Of a stretch of 64,000 bases of DNA, positions 32,712-44,706 are shown piece after piece. A model generated the notes under the pieces. It was not told the DNA's origin and did no database searches. It saw only the letters and a list, made by a program, of their open reading frames with translations. Every line of letters begins with the position of its first letter. Position 1 is the stretch's first letter. The translations under genes were made by a program, and so were the position numbers. The DNA is from Solen grandis. Taxonomy: Eukaryota; Mollusca; Bivalvia; Adapedonta; Solenidae. Location: the NCBI GenBank assembly GCA_021229015.1, contig CM037781.1:32839525-32903524 (forward strand), written 5' to 3'.

Positions 32712-33410
32712 CAAGCAATCAGATGAAATAAAATAAGCGTATGCATATCATACAAGTGTTGGAATAGTCTGTAGTGGGATGGACGACAGCGCCTAGCAGT
32801 AAAATCACGGCGTGATGTTAACCATTGCTCTTTGTAGCATTTCATCTAATGGACATATTGAATTATATATTTGAGGACTAACATACCTGTGATGAAATAA
32901 CTCTTTTAATTTACAGAATTTAGTCACAATAACTTAAATTATTACCAGATATCGTTGGACTTCTGTAACTTGATTTATCATAAACAAAAAGCATGATAAT
33001 TTTAACTCTTAGAATCCTGAGTTTAGAACATAGACGGTAAAGACTGGTGAATATCGACCATAATCTACCGACACATTAAGTGATATAATTGTACATTTCA
33101 AATATTCGGACATATCACACATAAACTATATTTCATCTTGTGTCAGAGTGCATCCCTATAAAACTGATCACTGAATGGGTCGAAATAAGCATATAAATAC
33201 ATGTATGTAGATATGCCACTGAAATGTATTACATCAGGTTACAATATGTACATTAATGTTTATCTGTGTCTGTGCTTGGCATCAGTTTTGTTCATACTTT
33301 CACATGTACTCTACTGATATTATTAGAAGTGCTTTCCGTTTATTTGACTGTTTGTAAATAAAAGAATAAACAATCTCACGTGTTTGGCATCTTGCTTTGA
33401 AACAAAACTT

Positions 33411-33445
<35 letters not shown>

Positions 33446-35369
33446 GGCTGTCATATCAATACCATTAATGAAGAGATGAAACAATGGAAGAATTCAAATT
33501 ATCTGTTTTAATTAACGACTGAAATATACCATCAAAGCGCTCAATGCGCTAAGAGACGCTGAGAGACAGAAGATACTCAGCTTATCAGTAGTGATTGAAG
33601 CATATATGACACCAAACACTCCACACGCTTTCCCGCAACTATAGTTGCTAGTGAGTTAGTTGAATTCGCTCTCTGTTTGTTCCATATAATCCAGAGTAAG
33701 GGCCATGAACCTGATTTCATTCATAAGTACCTAAGTAGGTCAATCCCTTTTTTCAGTACTAGTGAACCTAAGGTATACATTCTATCTGTTGTTGAGTATG
33801 TGTAGAAATTGAGAAAGTATTTGATTATTTAAGATATTTGCATGTTTGCCTTTCTATTTCAAAGTTGAGAAATACACTGGGAGGAACCTAACTCGCCATC
33901 ATGCAAAATAAGTGTGAACTATTTTAGGTACATTACATTACAGGTACATTCGAGTTTCTAATTCGAAGCGTTACTTTTTCTTTTTACAGGAGTAGATCTT
34001 CATGTATGTAAAATGGGTTGCTGTTCTGTTAGATATCACGGATATTTTGTTTACGCTTAAAACAGATGTTTCAAATGCAAAATAATGGTAAAAGAAAACA
34101 TATTAACAAACAAAAACACATTAAAAGCGGTTACGGTTATGAATAAACGTCTGTGTATCATATTCCACCCGTATTCGTTAATGCAGATTCGCATTGCATG
34201 GATACGCATTAAGCGCGGAGAGGTACAGTTAAATCAGCAGTGGAAAATATGCAAATCAGCAAGGCCAGGAAGGCCTATTTTGGATTTTCAGCTACTAAAG
34301 ACGGCGGGTCGCTGCCGTCTTTAAACCAACGACCCTCGATCCACCCAGTGTACGTTCTAACTATTTTGATTCCATATGTAAAATGCCATGTTTATGTTGA
34401 ACACCTTCCCTTGCAGTTTGATTTGTGGTTCTACAATAGATTGGTTTCGAGTGTGATTGTATTTATGCAATTTTGTTTTGTTTTATATTTTTATCTTTTA
34501 AATGAAATAGGTTTGGAAAGACGCCATTTGATGTTACTATCAATGTTTTTATTGTAGCTTTTTCTTGCGCCAGAATACTATGATTTAGTTTCTTGCATCT
34601 GTCTAGATGTGATTCTTATGTTGGGGCACCAAAATGTCTCGCTGAATTGCAATTAGTTGGGCGTTAAACAAGGCAGATATCTTTAAGTTGTTGATGGGTA
34701 TTTCATAATCGTTACATAAATCGCAACATTAAATCGATGTTTTTTACTAACATTCATTCTCGGGGCGGTACAAAACATTAAATTAAATATAATATATATC
34801 GAAAACATCTCTTCATGTCAGGTACAAATACATATCTTAACTAAATGCTTATAAGTGGCAGTATATTTAAAGTAAGTAATCAACTGAAAAAAAAAACTAT
34901 TAAGTCCGTTTGATTCAGTTTAAAAATGGTTACTTTGAATAATCTTAAATATGAAGAAATCGTGGTTTTTCAATGTTCGCTATCTTTGGATCATGTTCAT
35001 AATAATTGAGTATATATGTTTATCAAATATAATCAACGCCTATATGAGTAATTCTATTTGAGCATTATCTAATCTCAACATCGGACTCATTTGTACTCGA
35101 ACATTTTTTTCCTAAACCGTGTAATGTTGCAATGATATCATAATATGAAAATATACTATATTTATATTTATGATCTACGTTTATTTCTGTTATTTTGTTT
35201 TTTTGAATCAAAGTGGTATTTGATGAAATTAATGCAAGGTCTTTTTTATGAAAAAGGGGTTAAAAGAGGTCAGATTGGATATGGGAGTATTTGAGACAAT
35301 TTTTAAAAATATTAACAATTATTCAATATGAATTTAAATTTGGTTTTATATTTACTTCATATATACAGT
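32712..35369. other. Intergenic
   Basis: AT-rich, with a (GA)n run at about 33414-33441. Open frames at 34085-34557 lack family features or supportive splice sites; I do not call them genes. Confidence 0.5.
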
Positions 35370-36277
35370 GATACGTATATATCTTGTTACGTGACACGTG
35401 TTTATCTGTTTATATCGTGTGACGTGACACGTTTAAATCGTAATACGTGTATATCGTGTTACGTGACACGTGTATATCTTGTTACGTGACACGTGTATAT
35501 CGTGTTACGTGACACGTGTATATCTTGTTACGTGACACGTGTATATCTTGTTACGTGACATATGTATATTTTTTAATGTGACACGTGTATATTTTGTTAT
35601 CTGACAAATGTATATCGTGTTAGGTGACACTTGTATATCTTGTTATATCGTTTACATGACACGTGTATATCGTGTTACGTGACACTTGTATATTTTGTTA
35701 CGCGACACGTGTATTTCGTATATCTTTTTACATGACACGTTTATAACGCGACACGTGTATATCGTATTAACTGACACATGTATATCGTATTACGTGACAC
35801 GTGTAAATCTTATTATGTGACACTTGTATATCGTGTTACGTGACACTTGTATATCTTGTTATGTGACACGTGTATATCGTGTTACGTGACATTTGTATAT
35901 CGTGTTATATCTTTTACATCACACGTGTATATCTTGTTATGTGACACGTGTATATCTTGTTACGTGACACGTGTATATCTTGTTACGTGACACGTGTATA
36001 TCTTGTTACGTGACACATGTATATCATGTTACGTGACACGTGTATATCGTGATACGTGACACGTGTATATCGTGTTACGTGACACGTGTTTATCTTGTTA
36101 CATGACACGTGTATATCTTGTTACATGACACGCGTATATCTTGTTACGTGATACGTGTTTATCTTGTTGCGTGGCACGTTAATATCTTGTTACGTGATAC
36201 GCGTATAACTTGTTACGTGACACGTGTATATCTTGTTACGTGACACGTGTATATCGTGTTACGTGATACGCGTATAT
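35370..36277. repeat. 24-bp minisatellite with an E-box in most units, about 37 copies
   Basis: Unit GTGACACGTGTATATCTTGT followed by TAC(G). Most copies carry the palindrome ACACGTGT (core CACGTG). C/T changes such as cgtgtt/cttgtt alternate among copies. Confidence 0.92.
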
Positions 36278-37142
36278 TTGATTAGGGTTCTGGAACTCTT
36301 ATACTTTACTCATTGAAGAGCATCCAAAATTAGGCTAATTCACTGAGAGTTGTGCGTTCAAATCCAAGTAGAACAATTTTTCTTCTATTTTTCTCTCTGA
36401 CCATTACTTCTATATCACTCAGAGCATATTGAAAACAAGACAAAAAAAATGTTTAGTTTAAATTTGTATATGCATTTAAGCATTTAATATCATGTACCAA
36501 GATAAATTGACGTGTGTTTTTAGGCACGTGCTTCACTGACTGAATATTAAAATCTAAACGCCGTAATAAAAGTTCATAATTCTGACATAAATTTATTTAA
36601 CAATGAATTGCTGCAAAATTTGAAGCAAGTCCTATAATTGCACTTAAAATAATTATATAACAGACAGTACACTTTTGAAGTGTCAGTATTTTTATAAACA
36701 AAACACACGATAATAGCAAATGAAAAATATAACAAATGTATCTCCTCTTCCAAGTCCTGTTTCTGTGTAATACATAAAATTGGTTAGTCAAGTTTTTGTA
36801 AATAATTTACATATTTCATAATGATATAAATGCGTTTTTGTACTTTGTGTCATTTTAGTTTTTTTCTTCTTTCTTTTTTCTACGCCAAGGTTGGCATCGC
36901 GGTTTAAAAAATAGCATACCTTAAGTAACAGCTGGTAAAAATCATTAAAACCTTATCATTGTTTGCCTAATATATTACACTTAAGGTATATTATGTTGTT
37001 TTGCCATTCTTAACATTATGCAGTACAAGCCCAGGACCTTAATTCTTACATATACACGGTTTATGAAACTAAGGTAATGACGCAACAGTAACACGTAGGT
37101 GCATTTTTTGCATCGATTTTTTTTTAAATAAGGGACATAGTT
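36278..37142. other. Intergenic
   Basis: AT-rich, with no supported gene. Confidence 0.4.
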
Positions 37143-37340
37143 AAGATTAAACTTATTTATTTTATATCGATTAGGAACCATGTTCTTACAACTTATACTA
37201 ATCCCTTTCGACGGTTTCATGGGTTGGACCAGTAATTTGCGCCCTGGAAGGTCATGAAAATTCTTGCCTCTAACGGGGTTTGAACCAACAACATTCGGAT
37301 CCGTAATCGGATTCGTTACCACTGGACCCAGGCGCTCTTA
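37143..37340 (-). mobile_element. tRNA-derived SINE, family B, copy 3 (most complete)
   Basis: Minus strand opens with GAGCGCCTGGGTCCAGTGGT and box B GGTTCAAACCCC, then the shared body. Abuts another SINE-like element at 37345. Confidence 0.8.
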
Positions 37341-37344
37341 AGGG

Positions 37345-37530
37345 TCTTGTGGGGGCATGATTGTGGATCCGAAAGATTCCTGGGTTTTATCCCCGCTAGA
37401 GGGGAGGGGGTAGTTTTCTTTAAGATCCCCTCAGTCGTAAAGTACTGGTCCAAACCCAGATACCGTATAATGACTGAAATACTGTCGAAACGACGGTAAA
37501 ATCAAATAGTCAAGTCTAGTCAAGTCTAGA
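37345..37530 (+). mobile_element. SINE-like element with family A tail but a different head
   Basis: Ends in TGACTGAAATACTGTCGAAA then CGACGGTAAAATCAAATAG and TCAAGTCTAG, the same tail as family A. Its 5' part (GGGTCTTGTGGGGGCATGAT) is unrelated to the family A head. Confidence 0.6.
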
Positions 37531-37630
37531 CTACTAGTCATCAAATTTAAGAACTTTTCTGCGGAGTGAGACACAGAAGGCATGTATTCTAAGATCACTA
37601 ACAGTAAACAGCTTCTCAAATGTTAACGTA

Positions 37631-37839
37631 CAGTGAAATCATCACTTTTCATGAAATACTAATTTTCGTCGATTTCGTGGTGGGTTTTATCCACAAAATT
37701 AATATACCCATGGAATCTTGTCTTTTATATAGACCTCACGTTTTCTTGAACATAGGCCCACGAATTAATGTACCTACGAAATTCCCGTAGGTACATTATC
37801 AACGAAATTAAATGTCTACGACAATTACTGATTTTACAG
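37631..37839 (+). mobile_element. MITE copy 2 (TA-flanked)
   Basis: Left end CAGTGAAATCATCAC, right end TGATTTTACAG, each flanked by TA. Interior parallels copy 1 (TAGACCTCACGTTTTCTTGA). Confidence 0.8.
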
Positions 37840-38019
37840 TATGTATTTTTCTTTCAAGATGACAAAATGGACACTGAAGGGATAATTTAAACCTTGTATT
37901 CCAGTTTTATATACTATCTTGTGTGTTTGTGTTTGGCGAAATAAATCAAATAACATTTAGTTTGAATTTTATTTACATTTATCAAATAACATAAATGGCA
38001 TAAAATGTTCTGGCCAAAT

Positions 38020-38081
38020 ATGACATCTCAGAGAAATACATGACATCTCAGAGAAATACATGACATCTCAGAGAAATACAT
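38020..38081. repeat. Three copies of a 20-bp unit
   Basis: ATGACATCTCAGAGAAATAC three times in tandem. Confidence 0.9.
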
Positions 38082-38132
38082 GACACGGTGGCGTATGTGG
38101 CTACCGTAGTGGGCGGAAAAGTTTGTATTGAT

Positions 38133-38320
38133 TTTTTTGAGTTTACCGTTGCTGCGACAGTATTTCAGTCCTATAGCGACGTCCAACTAATTTCAATTGG
38201 AGGAAGACCCCGAATGCACTGAGGCATCCGGTTAGAACCACCGACCTACCGCAAGGCTTCCTCACATAAAAATCTGAATGAACCTGCCTGGACTCGAACT
38301 GGGCTGAGTGAGTGTTAAAG
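38133..38320 (-). mobile_element. SINE family A, copy 7
   Basis: Tail and body as in the other copies (GAGTTTACCGTTGCTGCGAC, GACGTCCAACTAATTTCA); box B degraded to GGACTCGAACTG. The head is lost. Confidence 0.8.
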
Positions 38321-38796
38321 AAAAGCTCCTTAGAAACCGAGTATGGTTTTTCATATCTAAAAATATACCGATACTTTGTGATTTTGTAATCCTCAGTAGT
38401 CAACACATATTTGGCATCAGTTGAAAATTAACTAACATATTAAGCAACTCTTACTGCAAGTATCTACAACAGCATAACCGATGATAATAGGACACAGAGG
38501 GCCAAATTTTATCAACATTCATAACAGAGTGTGATTTAATATCTTTTTCCGTTTCTTTTTTTTCATAAACCATACTAATAAATGTTCATCAGTCAAATAT
38601 ATCTACAGGAATGTTATAGTATACACCAATAACTTTATCCATCTATTGTCTTATATTTTATATATGGGGCTATGCACTCAAACAATATTGTTCTGTTCTG
38701 ATGTGCCATTTAGTTTTGCCATCTATATTGGCTTTTGAAAGCATGTTCAGGCAGTTCAATCTATTCACGCACACTGTATTCAGAAATCAAGCTTTC

Positions 38797-40027
38797 ACCC
38801 TGCACAAAAATTGTTTGCACACTGTTTTAATAAATAAAGTTTCCCCCCTGCACAAAAGTTGTTTGTACACTGTATTAATAAATCAATCCTTCCCCCTGCA
38901 CAAAATTTGTTTGCACACTGTATTAACAAATCAAACATTCCTACTGCACAAAAGTTGTTTGCACACTTTATTAACAAATCAAACTTTCCCCCTGCACAAA
39001 AAGTTGTTTGCACACTTTATTAACAAATCAAACTTTCCCCCTGCACAAAAAGTTGTTTGCACACTTTATTAACAAATCAATCCTTCCCCCTGCACAAAAG
39101 TTGTTTGCACACTTTATTAACAAATCAAACATTCCCCCTGCACAAAAAGTTGTTTGCACACTTTATTAACAAATCAAACTTTCCTCCTGCACAAAAGTTG
39201 TTTGCACACTGTATTAACAAATCAAACTTTCCTCCTGCACAAAAAGTTGTTTGCACACTTTATTAACAAATCAAGCATTCCCCCTGCACAAAAATTGTTT
39301 GTACACTGTATTAACAAATCAAACATTCCTCCTGCACAAAAAGTTGTTTGCACACAGTATAAACAAATCAAGCATTCCCCCTGCACAAAAAGGTGTTTGC
39401 ACACAGTATTAACAAATCAAACTTTCCTCATGCACAAAAAGTTGTTTGCACGCAGTATTAACAAATCAAACATTCCCCCTGCACAAAAAGTTGTTTGCAC
39501 ACAGTATTAACAAATCAAACTTTCCTCCTGCACAAAAAGTTGTTTGCACACTGTATTAACAAATCAAACTTTCCTCCTGAACAAAAAGTTGTTTGCACAC
39601 TTTATTAACAAATCAAACTTTCCTCCTGCACAAAAAGTTGTTTGCATACAGTATTAACAAATCAAACATTCCTCCTGCACAAAAAGTTGTTTGCACACAG
39701 TATTAACAAATCAAACTTTCCCCCTGCACATAAGTAGTTTGCACACAGTATTAACAAATCAAACTTTCCTCCTGCACAAAAGTTGTTTGCACACTGTATT
39801 AACAAATCAAACTTTCCCCCTGCACAAAAGTTGTTTGCACACTGTATTAACAAATCAAGCTTTCCCCCTGCACAAAAGTTGTTTGCACACTGTATTAACA
39901 AATCAAACATACCCCCTGCACAAAAGTTGTTTGCACACAGTATTAACTAATCAAGCTTTCCCCAAGCACAAAAGTTGTCTGCACACTGCATTAACAAATC
40001 AAGCTTTCCCCCTGCACAAAAGTTGTT
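38797..40027. repeat. 48-49-bp minisatellite, about 25 copies
   Basis: Unit TGCACAAAAGTTGTTTGCAC, then ACTGTATTAACAAATCAAAC, then TTTCCCCC. Length changes come mostly from A-runs. It gives 16-residue-periodic open frames on both strands, which are artefacts. It ends two bases before the stop codon of the GPCR pseudogene. Confidence 0.95.
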
Positions 40028-40028
40028 T

Positions 40029-43000
40029 TCACGACTTTTTGAACCTTCTGTCAATACAGACGTATACTACGGGGTTTACAATGTTGTTCAATTCAATTCA
40101 TTCCTTTATTTCACTCATTCCATTTTACAGTAATGGATAAGAGAGGTTATAATAAGTACAACATATAAAGAGGCTCTAGAAGAAATAGAAGTAGTAACAC
40201 AATAATTGAGATGATTTCACTAATACATTTTGTAAATATATATTCTAATATATAAATAATTCAGTTGAACAGATGGAGAGTCATTGTTTCACAATTGCCA
40301 TTTAAAGAAAACAACAACAACAAAACATCAATTTAAACATGTTGTCAGAATATCTTCCAATTAATCATTAGAGTATAATATTACCTTATCTTAGTCAAAA
40401 TTGATTGTACAAACTTAAATAAAGTTATGTTTTGTCTTTTGTTTTTTTGAATTCATTAGTTTCTCTAATTTAAAAATATTTGGGTTTCTATAAAAATAGG
40501 GCTTTAGATATTTCTTTCTGTCATCTGTTAAATTATTGCATTCAAAGAGATAATGGAATTCGTCCCCTAATTTATTGACGCAATGTGGACAAAATCTTTC
40601 ATTTAGTGCGATTCGATTCCATTTACCTATTTCTACCTGCATTCTATGATTACGAGTTCTAAATCTGATTAAACATTTTAAATATCTTGAAGGAGTTTTT
40701 ATTAAATAATCTTCAAAACCAAATTTTGTCTTGAATATTTTATAAAATGTATTATTGCTTGAGCTGTTTACAAGACTATACCATTCGTTAACAAATAAAT
40801 CTTTTAATTTTTGCCTTACAGTTAGTTTCAACCATTTTGGGTTAATAGTCGATTGATTACTCCAAATATTATTCAACCCACATTTAATTAAAATTGATTT
40901 AACTGAGTAAATCCATGGATATTTTTTCTTAAGAGATTGGTCTTGTAGGTGTTTTGATTCATGTACGATACTGTTATAAATTTTGGCTGATAGTTTTAAA
41001 GGGGTGTTTTCAGGTGATAAATGTAACTTTGACCAATAAGCTATTACCCTAGTTTCAACATCGACTGAAAGGGGAAGTGTTCCTGTTTCTCCATAAATAA
41101 TGTAATTTGGAGTAGATTTTTTTACATTTAAAATATGTTTTAAAAACTGTAATTGTACTCTTTCTAAAACTGTATTATTACCGTAACCCCAGACTTCGGC
41201 CCCATAAAGTAAAATCGGTTTAATAGTTTTATTGAAAAGTTCTATTTGTAAATCAATAGGTAAAGATAATCGGTTTATATTTCTTAATAAGGAGTACATT
41301 GCCCTAGTTGCTTGATTTGCTAAATGTTTTTTACATTTCTGGAAAGAACCTGAATGACAGAAATATATTCCTAGATATTTGTATTCTTCTTCAATTTCAA
41401 GTGTATTCCCTTTATAAACAAAATTATTTTCAGCTAGTCTACCCTTTCCAAAAACAACAACTTTAGACTTTGAAATATTTACAGTTAACTTCCATAAATC
41501 ACAGTAATTTGCATAAGTATCTAGAGCATTTTGTAATCCGGATGCAGATTCAGACATGATAACAGTATCGTCTGCATATAAGAGGATAAATATTTTTAAG
41601 TAATTTTGAATGTTCATTTCGTGGTCAGGCTCTATATGTGGAAGATTCACACCATTTGCAACATTATTTCGTAAAAAATAATCGTGTATATCATTTAAAA
41701 ATACGGAAAATAATAAAGGAGAAAGATTTTCTCCTTGTCTTACACCAATATTACAAGGGAAAAAATTAGATACTTCTGAGTTATGAATTATACATGACTT
41801 AATATTATTGTACATATTCTTTATTAACATTAGACATTTACCATTTATATGTGTATTCAATAATTTCATCCACAGCCCACTTCTCCATACAGTATCAAAA
41901 GCTTGTTTTAAATCAATAAATGCGCAAAATAGTTTCTTTTTGCTATTATTTAAATATTGAATTATATGATTTAAAATGAATATGTTATCTACCGTTGAAA
42001 ATCCTTTTCTAAAACCTGACTGGAATTCAGTTATATAATTGTTTGATTCAACAAACAAAGAAAGGCGATTATTTATTACACAAGTGAAAAGTTTACCCAG
42101 GCAACTAAGAAGTGTTATCGGCCGGTAATTCTCGGGTCTTGCCGGATCTCCTTTATTTTTATAAATGGGATTAATCATGCCAATGGTCCAAAAATCGGGT
42201 ATAACACCGTTGTCAAATACTAAGTTAAAAAGTTTTTCATAAACATCTTTAAACATATGAAATGAAGTTTTGATATGTTCATTCATTATTTTATCTATCC
42301 CACTTGCTTTGTTGATAAAGTACAATCTGTAACCAGCCACAAAACCTGCAAGTTGCGAAGGCGAGAGCCAGTAGTGTTTTGTGGACCAGAAGCTCATTAC
42401 AGCAAACAAAACGTTGGTCACCAAGAAAATGATCGTAAGGACGAACCAGATAAGCGTCTTATACGGTCGCGCCCGTCTCCCGAAAATAGACGAAAGTCGC
42501 CGTCTTGTCGAGTTCGACGATAACGTGGATGTACTCATAATGCTGCTCTTTGCCGAAGAGGATCTGCTGCTTTGTCCATGATTTGCCGAGAACGTGAATT
42601 TTGCAGTTCCGACGTTGGACACTTTTCGTTCTTTGTTGGGTCTAGAGTTTCCACTAAAGACCGGTGACTGTGGTGATTTTGTATCCAATTCCAGCTCAGC
42701 AGTAGAGTTATTGCGAAGAGATCCCGAGGTCTCGATGCATGACGTGGATTTTATAATAATTGTCCGCAAAATCAGAATGTAAAACACCACAAGGGATATG
42801 ACAATGGTAACCAGCAAGAGCGACATGGCGTATTTGTAGATGATTCTAACGATGCTGTTGGTGTACTTTTCCTCAGCAGAACATTGTTGGATGATAATAT
42901 TGCTGCCATATATGTCCAATGCGTTCATTGGAGCAACACTACACATTATCAAAGCCGGAACAGCAAGAATAAAAGATACAATAGCCAAAATTACCACGAT

Positions 43001-43428
43001 CTTTAAAGTCTTTGAAGGCGTAATCTGGGGACTCAAGGGTCGACATACTTACCTGTATCTGTCAATGCATATGAACATCAACATCAAGGAGGTGGCCGAT
43101 CTGGAGCACATGTCGAGGAAACATTTCAGTGTACACGTTGCTGGGTATGGAAAGAAGAAGTAGGACCTCGTTTTATTATTTCTAATGGTATAAGCGAGGA
43201 GCACGTGATCAGGTCAACGACCGCAAGGCTGACTACGGAAGTCCGGAAGTTCGAATTGGCATATTTTTTCATGAAAATAGCCAGCACAAGGACGTTTCCT
43301 GGGATTCCAACAAGAACGAATGTGATTAGCACAACAGTATTTGGAAGAAGCGCATCTGCATAACGTTCATTAAAAGCGTCCAAACTTTCAGTTTTGTTAA
43401 AAAGTGCATTCGATGTGTTTGCTTCCAT
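40029..43428 (-). pseudogene. Class A GPCR pseudogene, split by a LINE in TM7
   Basis: Minus strand, no introns. ATG at 43428 (MEANTSNALFNKTES) with N-glycosylation sites, TM1 (GIPGNVLVLAIF), TM2 (SVVSLAVVDLITC), then a frame loss near 43157. TM3 resumes in another frame (CTLKCFLDMCSRSATSLMLM, IDRYR) and is followed by a TAA (43051-43049). The same frame reads on through CRPLSPQ, TM4, TM5, a Ser-rich third loop and TM6 to GYRLYFIN (about 42311), where the LINE intervenes. After it NNIVNPVVYVCIDRRFKKS and TGA (40031-40029) complete TM7 with its NPxxY motif. Layout suggests a peptide-type rhodopsin receptor. Three independent breaks make it non-functional. Confidence 0.85.
40089..42313 (-). mobile_element. 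5'-truncated non-LTR retrotransposon (LINE)
   Basis: Reads on minus: ASGIDKI, PIYKNKGDPARPENYRPITL, FCAFIDLKQAFDTV, GVRQGENLSPLLFSVFLND, catalytic YADDTVIMSES, and a C-terminal CPHCVNKLGDEFHYLFEC zinc-like motif; stop near 40415. Endonuclease and ORF1 are absent. The 3' UTR ends in GAATTGAATTGAA-type repeats. AACAA is shared at both junctions, a possible short target duplication. RT family (Jockey/CR1/L2-like) not resolved by eye. Confidence 0.9.
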
Positions 43429-43994
43429 GGTTAGATATCCTCCGGCGGCACCATAAGCTGAATAATTTACTCTGTAAAAACGGAAAAGAAAGTAGTGTCA
43501 ACTTCGAATTTGTGTAGACTGTGTAATTGAAAAATAATGAATATGATAAAAAGAAACAACGTTTATTTCTTTCAAAGAATTATTCCAAGTTGTATGAAGC
43601 TTTTACTGACCATGGAATACAAGCCACGTCTCTTTTTTGTACTTCTCTCCTCAGAAAGTTGATCCTACGCATAAACCTGTCAAATTAAGAATATGTAATA
43701 CCTTATTTTCACCAAACAGCTGTCGATTGTTGTAAGTCCTTTCACCAATGGCGTCTGCAGGGGTCTGCAATAGTATCTGCATATCATTNNNNNNNNNNNN
43801 NNNNNNNNNNNNNNNNNNNNNNNNNNNNNNNNNNNNNNNNNNNNNNNNNNNNNNNNNNNNNNNNNNNNNNNNNNNNNNNNNNNNNNNNAAACCCTATAAA
43901 AAATAAAGTGATGCATTACTTGTTCCTTTCAAAATATCTACATACTGTGTTTACACATATAAATAAATGACTTTGACTTTTGCTTAACTCACAG
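43429..43994. other. Between GPCR pseudogene and polycystin exons, with gap
   Basis: AT-rich. The run of N may hide one or more upstream polycystin exons. No exon supported in the readable part. Confidence 0.5.
43789..43888. other. Assembly gap, 100 N
   Basis: A run of exactly 100 N, the usual placeholder for a gap of unknown size. Confidence 0.99.
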
Positions 43995-44706
43995 ATACGT
44001 ATTCACCTGCGACCAGTGGTTTGATTATGATATAGGCGATTCCAAAGTCGTCCGCTTGTTGAGTGCATGTCACACCAATGAAGTACACTCTTTTAAAGAC
44101 ATGGTGTCCTACACTCTGACTGAAAATCACATCTGGCTTTCCTTCGTCATGGTAACCATGCGAAGCAACTTCTCCCGTATTGAACGCTTGTCTTGCCTCC
44201 TCGGCTTCGTTTATATCACAATGGTACTTGTCACCATGATGGTCAAGCTGCCTGGTGATAGAGACATGGCACAAGCTGTCATAGGGCCCTTCAGGTTTTC
44301 AGTAGAAAACTTCAATACGGCAATGATGACGTCAGCAATTTCAACAGTCATAATCATAACCGTGTCCTTTTTCTTTAAAAACGCACGAGACCCGGACAGT
44401 CCCAACTACTTGAACTCGAAGCTCATTCAAGCTTACCGGAAGTTAAATGAAAAGATAAATTTTGACAACAGTGTCCTTGCAAATAAGTTTATTCCGCCGG
44501 CGGAGGATGCTGTTACATATAACTACCACTTTTTGCCTCATTGCTGCAATTACATTGGCTGGGCTATCCTAACGGTAATCGTGGTAGGAGGCTTTTACTT
44601 TCTGCTCAGTTCTAGTGATGAATGGGAGCTTATCAAGTCTGAAGAATTGATGACAACAGTACTTGTCGCTTGTCTTTGTTCATTTTTCATTATGGAGTTT
44701 GTCAAG
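43995..44706 (+). CDS. Polycystin-1-like exon a: PLAT end and membrane segments
   Basis: Acceptor TTAACTCACAG; begins mid-codon, so upstream exons must exist. Encodes YVFTCDQWFDYDIGDSKVV and ENHIWLSFVMVTMRSNFSR, two further hydrophobic segments, and EFVK before donor GTAAGA. Confidence 0.88.

Noticed and set aside
34085..34557. Two overlapping plus-strand open frames as a possible gene
   Set aside because: No recognised domain, no supporting splice sites, and composition like the surrounding non-coding DNA.
38701..40140. Open frames on both strands with 16-residue repeats
   Set aside because: Produced by the 48-bp minisatellite; open on both strands at once, which points to array periodicity, not coding.
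40415..43036. A single 873-residue gene
   Set aside because: The first about 240 codons are GPCR TM4-TM7 and the rest is LINE RT; it is an insertion chimera and starts at a TTG after a stop.
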